NCBI GenBank assembly: GCA_905480425.1
Contig: CAJQQG010000043.1
Span: 1 to 61,511, forward strand
From: an uncultured Flavobacteriaceae bacterium
Lineage (GTDB): Bacteria; Bacteroidota; Bacteroidia; Flavobacteriales; Flavobacteriaceae
Direction of reading: 5' to 3'
DNA: 61,511 nucleotides
The position numbers and the translations under genes are program-made. The first letter of the stretch is position 1; the number at the start of each line of letters is the position of its first letter. Shown piece after piece: positions 58,664 through 61,511 of the stretch. The notes beneath the pieces are model-generated. The model was not told the DNA's origin. It did not search any database and worked only from the letters and a program-made list of their open reading frames with translations.

Positions 58664-60691
58664 ATGAAAAAGTTAAATGTGTTAGCTATCGCAGCTGTAA
58701 TGGCAATTTTGTTATTATTTTCTTGTCAATCATCTGTTAAAAAAGGTCTTACTTTAAATTCACTTTTTTCCGATCATATGGTCCTGCAGCAACAGCAAGA
58801 AGTAATGCTCTGGGGAAAATATACTCCAAAAGAAAAAATTTCAGTTAAAGCTGATTGGGGAAGTGAATCCTTCACAAAAGTAGATGAGAAAGGTAATTGG
58901 AGATTAAACTTAACAACCCCTGAGGCAGGTGGACCCTTTGAAGTTAGTATTTCTACTAGAGACACCACCATTACGCTGGTAGATGTAATGGTAGGTGAAG
59001 TATGGCTCGCTTCGGGCCAGTCCAATATGGAAATGCCACTTGAGGGTTATCTTCCCAATGAACCGATCGATAATAATCTCGAAGAAATTGCTGCTGCGGA
59101 TTACCCCAATATCAGGAGCTACAAAGTGGTAAGGGCTACTTCGAAAACACCGCTAAACGAATCTGAAGGTCAATGGAAAGTGACTTCCCCAGAAAGCGCA
59201 AATAAATTCAGTGCAACAGCCTATTTCTTTGCTCGCAAGCTGCACAAGGAGCTGAATGTCCCCATAGGAATTATTGATAGTGACTGGGGTGGGACTCCAG
59301 TAGAGTCATGGATCAGCCTTGAAAAGATTAAGCAATTAGGTGAATTTGAAGAGGAACTGAAGGGCACTGAATCAATAGATATAACTAGAATTTTCACCTT
59401 CCTATCAAATTTTCCTTCTGTAAGTCTGCCTTCAAATATAAATTCGTGGAATGCAATAGACCTGAAGGATGGGACTTTCAGTCAAACTAATTTTGACGAT
59501 TCTTCATGGAGCCAATTGAACCTTCCTGGGGTAACTGACGAATGGGATATGGACAGCGATGATCAAGGTGCTTTTTGGTTCAGAAAACGGGTATCTATAG
59601 CCAATATTAGTTCAGATTACAAATTTATCGTTGATGGTGGCATTGATGACATGGATATTGTCTATGTTAATGGACAGAAAATAGGGAGTACCATTTGTTG
59701 GAACTGTCCTAGAGAATATACTATCCCCAAATCAATATTAATAGAGGGAGAGAATACGATAGCCATTCGTGTAATAAACATAGCGGGCCCCGGCGGATTT
59801 ATGGGGGAAATGGCTTTATTGAGTAATTCAGGAGAAAGAATATCAATTGAGGGGGAATGGCGCTACCAATATATTGCGAGACTATCTTCTTTCAAAGGGG
59901 ATCAAAAGTTTTATTTATATCATTTGAATTCAAAAGCACTAGCGAAAAAGCCTGCGTATATTTCAAACATGAATACGATTTTCAATATCAATGCACCTAA
60001 TAACCCCGGGGTTTTGTTTAATGGAATGATAAATCCTTTGATCCCCTTCGGAATTAAAGGAGCAATTTGGTATCAAGGTGAATCAAATGTAGGAAGGGCT
60101 AACCAATATGAAAAGATCTTTCCAGGTATGATTGATGACTGGAGAGCAAGATGGAATAGTAACTTCCCATTCTATTTTGTTCAGATAGCTCCTTTTTCTT
60201 ATGGTGGGGAGCAAAATGAGCTTTCGCCGGCATTGAGAGATGCCCAAAGGAAAAGCCTGGTTTTATCAAATACCGGTATGGCTGTAACCATGGATATAGG
60301 AGATTCTCTTAGTATACATCCCGGCAACAAGCGGGATGTTGGTGACAGATTGGCCAGGTTAGCACTCGCCAATGATTACGGTGTTGATATTGTCGCTTCA
60401 GGTCCACTGTATAAAAAACACACAATTTCTGAAAATAAAATAATTCTTGAATTTGACCTCTTTGGTAGTGAATTGATGAAAGGGAATTCAGGGTTGTCAG
60501 GATTTGAAATTGCAGGTCTTGATATGTTATTCATTCCTGCAGCAGCAAAGATTGTGAAAGACAAAATAGAGGTATTTTCCCCAGCTATTAAAAAGCCAAA
60601 ATTTGTCAGATATGCCTGGCGCGATTACATAGCTGGAACATTATTTAATAAAGAAGGTTTACCAGCTTCTTCTTTTACAACTCAGGATTAG
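58664..60691 (+). CDS. Sialate O-acetylesterase-like lipoprotein
   Basis: A 675-residue SGNH-fold esterase. A lipobox (LLLFSCQSS, Cys near 21) marks a lipoprotein. The nucleophile is Ser120 in ASGQSNMEMPL; the late His is His552 in SIHPGNKRDVGDRLARLA. Between lies a jelly-roll insert (DDSSWSQLNLPG, FWFRKRV), usual for the larger members. It removes acetyl groups from sugars. Compared with its neighbours the DNA reads richer in G and C and uses more C- or G-ending codons, which may mean recent acquisition. Confidence 0.88.
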   Translation: MKKLNVLAIAAVMAILLLFSCQSSVKKGLTLNSLFSDHMVLQQQQEVMLWGKYTPKEKISVKADWGSESFTKVDEKGNWRLNLTTPEAGGPFEVSISTRDTTITLVDVMVGEVWLASGQSNMEMPLEGYLPNEPIDNNLEEIAAADYPNIRSYKVVRATSKTPLNESEGQWKVTSPESANKFSATAYFFARKLHKELNVPIGIIDSDWGGTPVESWISLEKIKQLGEFEEELKGTESIDITRIFTFLSNFPSVSLPSNINSWNAIDLKDGTFSQTNFDDSSWSQLNLPGVTDEWDMDSDDQGAFWFRKRVSIANISSDYKFIVDGGIDDMDIVYVNGQKIGSTICWNCPREYTIPKSILIEGENTIAIRVINIAGPGGFMGEMALLSNSGERISIEGEWRYQYIARLSSFKGDQKFYLYHLNSKALAKKPAYISNMNTIFNINAPNNPGVLFNGMINPLIPFGIKGAIWYQGESNVGRANQYEKIFPGMIDDWRARWNSNFPFYFVQIAPFSYGGEQNELSPALRDAQRKSLVLSNTGMAVTMDIGDSLSIHPGNKRDVGDRLARLALANDYGVDIVASGPLYKKHTISENKIILEFDLFGSELMKGNSGLSGFEIAGLDMLFIPAAAKIVKDKIEVFSPAIKKPKFVRYAWRDYIAGTLFNKEGLPASSFTTQD

Positions 60692-60773
60692 GTTTTTTAT
60701 ACTTTGAAGTCCTTTAAATATTGCTCAAAAAAACAACAAATAATAACCACATTCTAAAAAATATTTACGCCCT

Positions 60774-61493
60774 ATGAAAAAAATCATTTTATTAATAACT
60801 ATTTTAATTAGCTTATCCTGTTCGGATCAAAATAAAAAAAAGTCCACCCAATGGATAAACCTTTTCGACGGTAGTTCATTGGAAGGCTGGAGAGCCTATA
60901 ATGGAGACCAAATGCCTCCTGGCTGGAAAATTGTGGATAGTACTTTAACCTTTACTACCAAACAAATTTTAGAGGAGGATTACGATTACACAGGAAGTAG
61001 GGATATTATTTACGGAGTCGAAGAATTCGAAAATTTTGAACTTTATGTCGAGTGGAAAATTCCTAAAGGAGGAAACAGTGGTATTTTTTATCATCTAAAA
61101 GAAGGTTACGATGGTGCTTCAGTTGTTGGTCCTGAATATCAACTATTAGATGATGAAAACTACGCTGAAATCCACAACTTTGAATTAAAAGACTGGCAAT
61201 TAACTGCGACAGACTATGCCATGTATTTACCCGACAATTCCCAAAAAGTACTTTATCCTCCGGGTAAGTGGAACAGCAGCAGGATTGTTTTTACAGTAGA
61301 AAATGTAGAATATTGGCTAAATGGTAAAAAAGTACTCTCCTTTACTCCTTGGTCTGAAGATTGGTATAAAAGAAGAAACTCTGGTAAGTGGAGCAATGCC
61401 CCCGATTATGGAAAATACAGAAAAGGCTATATTGGTTTTCAAGACCACGGAAGTAATTTATCCTTTAGAAAAATTAAAATCAAAAAACTTTGA
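60774..61493 (+). CDS. DUF1080 lipoprotein, second copy
   Basis: A 239-residue DUF1080 protein with a lipoprotein signal (LISLSCSDQNKKKS). The Ser-Asp following the Cys resembles the export signal of surface lipoproteins in Bacteroidota, so it may face outside. The fold is shown by INLFDGSSLEGWRAY, GGNSGIFYHLKEG, GPEYQLLDDENY, and the final YIGFQDHGSNLSFRKIKIK. The GxEYQ and NSGI strands carry family-conserved residues. It probably cleaves 3-keto-glycosides made by the oxidoreductase at 56451. It is followed by only 18 bases of sequence, so the operon may continue. Confidence 0.9.
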   Translation: MKKIILLITILISLSCSDQNKKKSTQWINLFDGSSLEGWRAYNGDQMPPGWKIVDSTLTFTTKQILEEDYDYTGSRDIIYGVEEFENFELYVEWKIPKGGNSGIFYHLKEGYDGASVVGPEYQLLDDENYAEIHNFELKDWQLTATDYAMYLPDNSQKVLYPPGKWNSSRIVFTVENVEYWLNGKKVLSFTPWSEDWYKRRNSGKWSNAPDYGKYRKGYIGFQDHGSNLSFRKIKIKKL

Positions 61494-61511
61494 AACAATT
61501 AAAAACGGTTC

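Overview
The window looks like a chromosomal segment of an AT-rich marine-type Flavobacteriia/Flavobacteriaceae bacterium (Bacteroidota). Evidence: promoters of the Bacteroidota form (TTG, about 19 bp, TAnnTTTG) with few Shine-Dalgarno sequences; family-restricted genes (DUF3467 behind rpoC, DUF4295 behind rpmB-rpmG, DUF5916, DUF4369, BshC); and a branched-chain-type E2 and an AarF/TetR pair of the flavobacterial kind. The genus cannot be fixed from sequence alone.

Layout. 1-3.3 kb is a gene-poor, decaying accessory stretch. It holds the 3' end of a glycoside hydrolase, a 5'-truncated methyltransferase remnant, two paralogous secreted proteins with the same promoter and leader, two tiny ORFs and four copies of a short repeat. 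3.4-5.5 kb (minus strand) is a translationally coupled GT39/GT2 pair for lipid-linked sugar transfer. 5.8-18.7 kb is the classic information-processing block: tuf, tRNA-Trp, secE, nusG, rplK, rplA, rplJ, rplL, rpoB, rpoC and a DUF3467 gene, closed by a strong bidirectional terminator shared with prfC. 18.7-37.9 kb is mixed housekeeping: prfC, idi, a QueD-like gene, a DUF4369 lipoprotein and a DUF5916 protein, S1/P1 nuclease, AlkB-like protein, htpG, a TetR gene broken by one in-frame stop, an ABC1 kinase, fabH, a CoA-binding protein, a sodium:solute symporter, recR, an E2 acyltransferase, a DEDDh exonuclease, an FAH-family hydrolase and cinA. 38.0-42.0 kb holds rpmB-rpmG-DUF4295-ftsY-hydrolase-rimO. 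42.0-54.3 kb holds an M14 peptidase, bshC, guaA, a LysM/periplasmic-binding-like protein, pyrG, yidC and mnmA.

54.4-61.5 kb ends in a probable catabolic locus: a thioredoxin-like DUF255 protein, a Tat-exported Gfo/Idh/MocA oxidoreductase, a secreted DUF1080 protein, a sialate-O-acetylesterase-type lipoprotein and a second, lipoprotein DUF1080. Together these fit an extracytoplasmic route that oxidises a sugar to a 3-keto intermediate, removes acetyl groups and cleaves the keto-glycoside. The locus runs off the right edge, so transporters and later steps are not visible. The features most worth a second look are this locus, the repeat/paralog array at 0.8-3.3 kb, and the single-stop TetR pseudogene.
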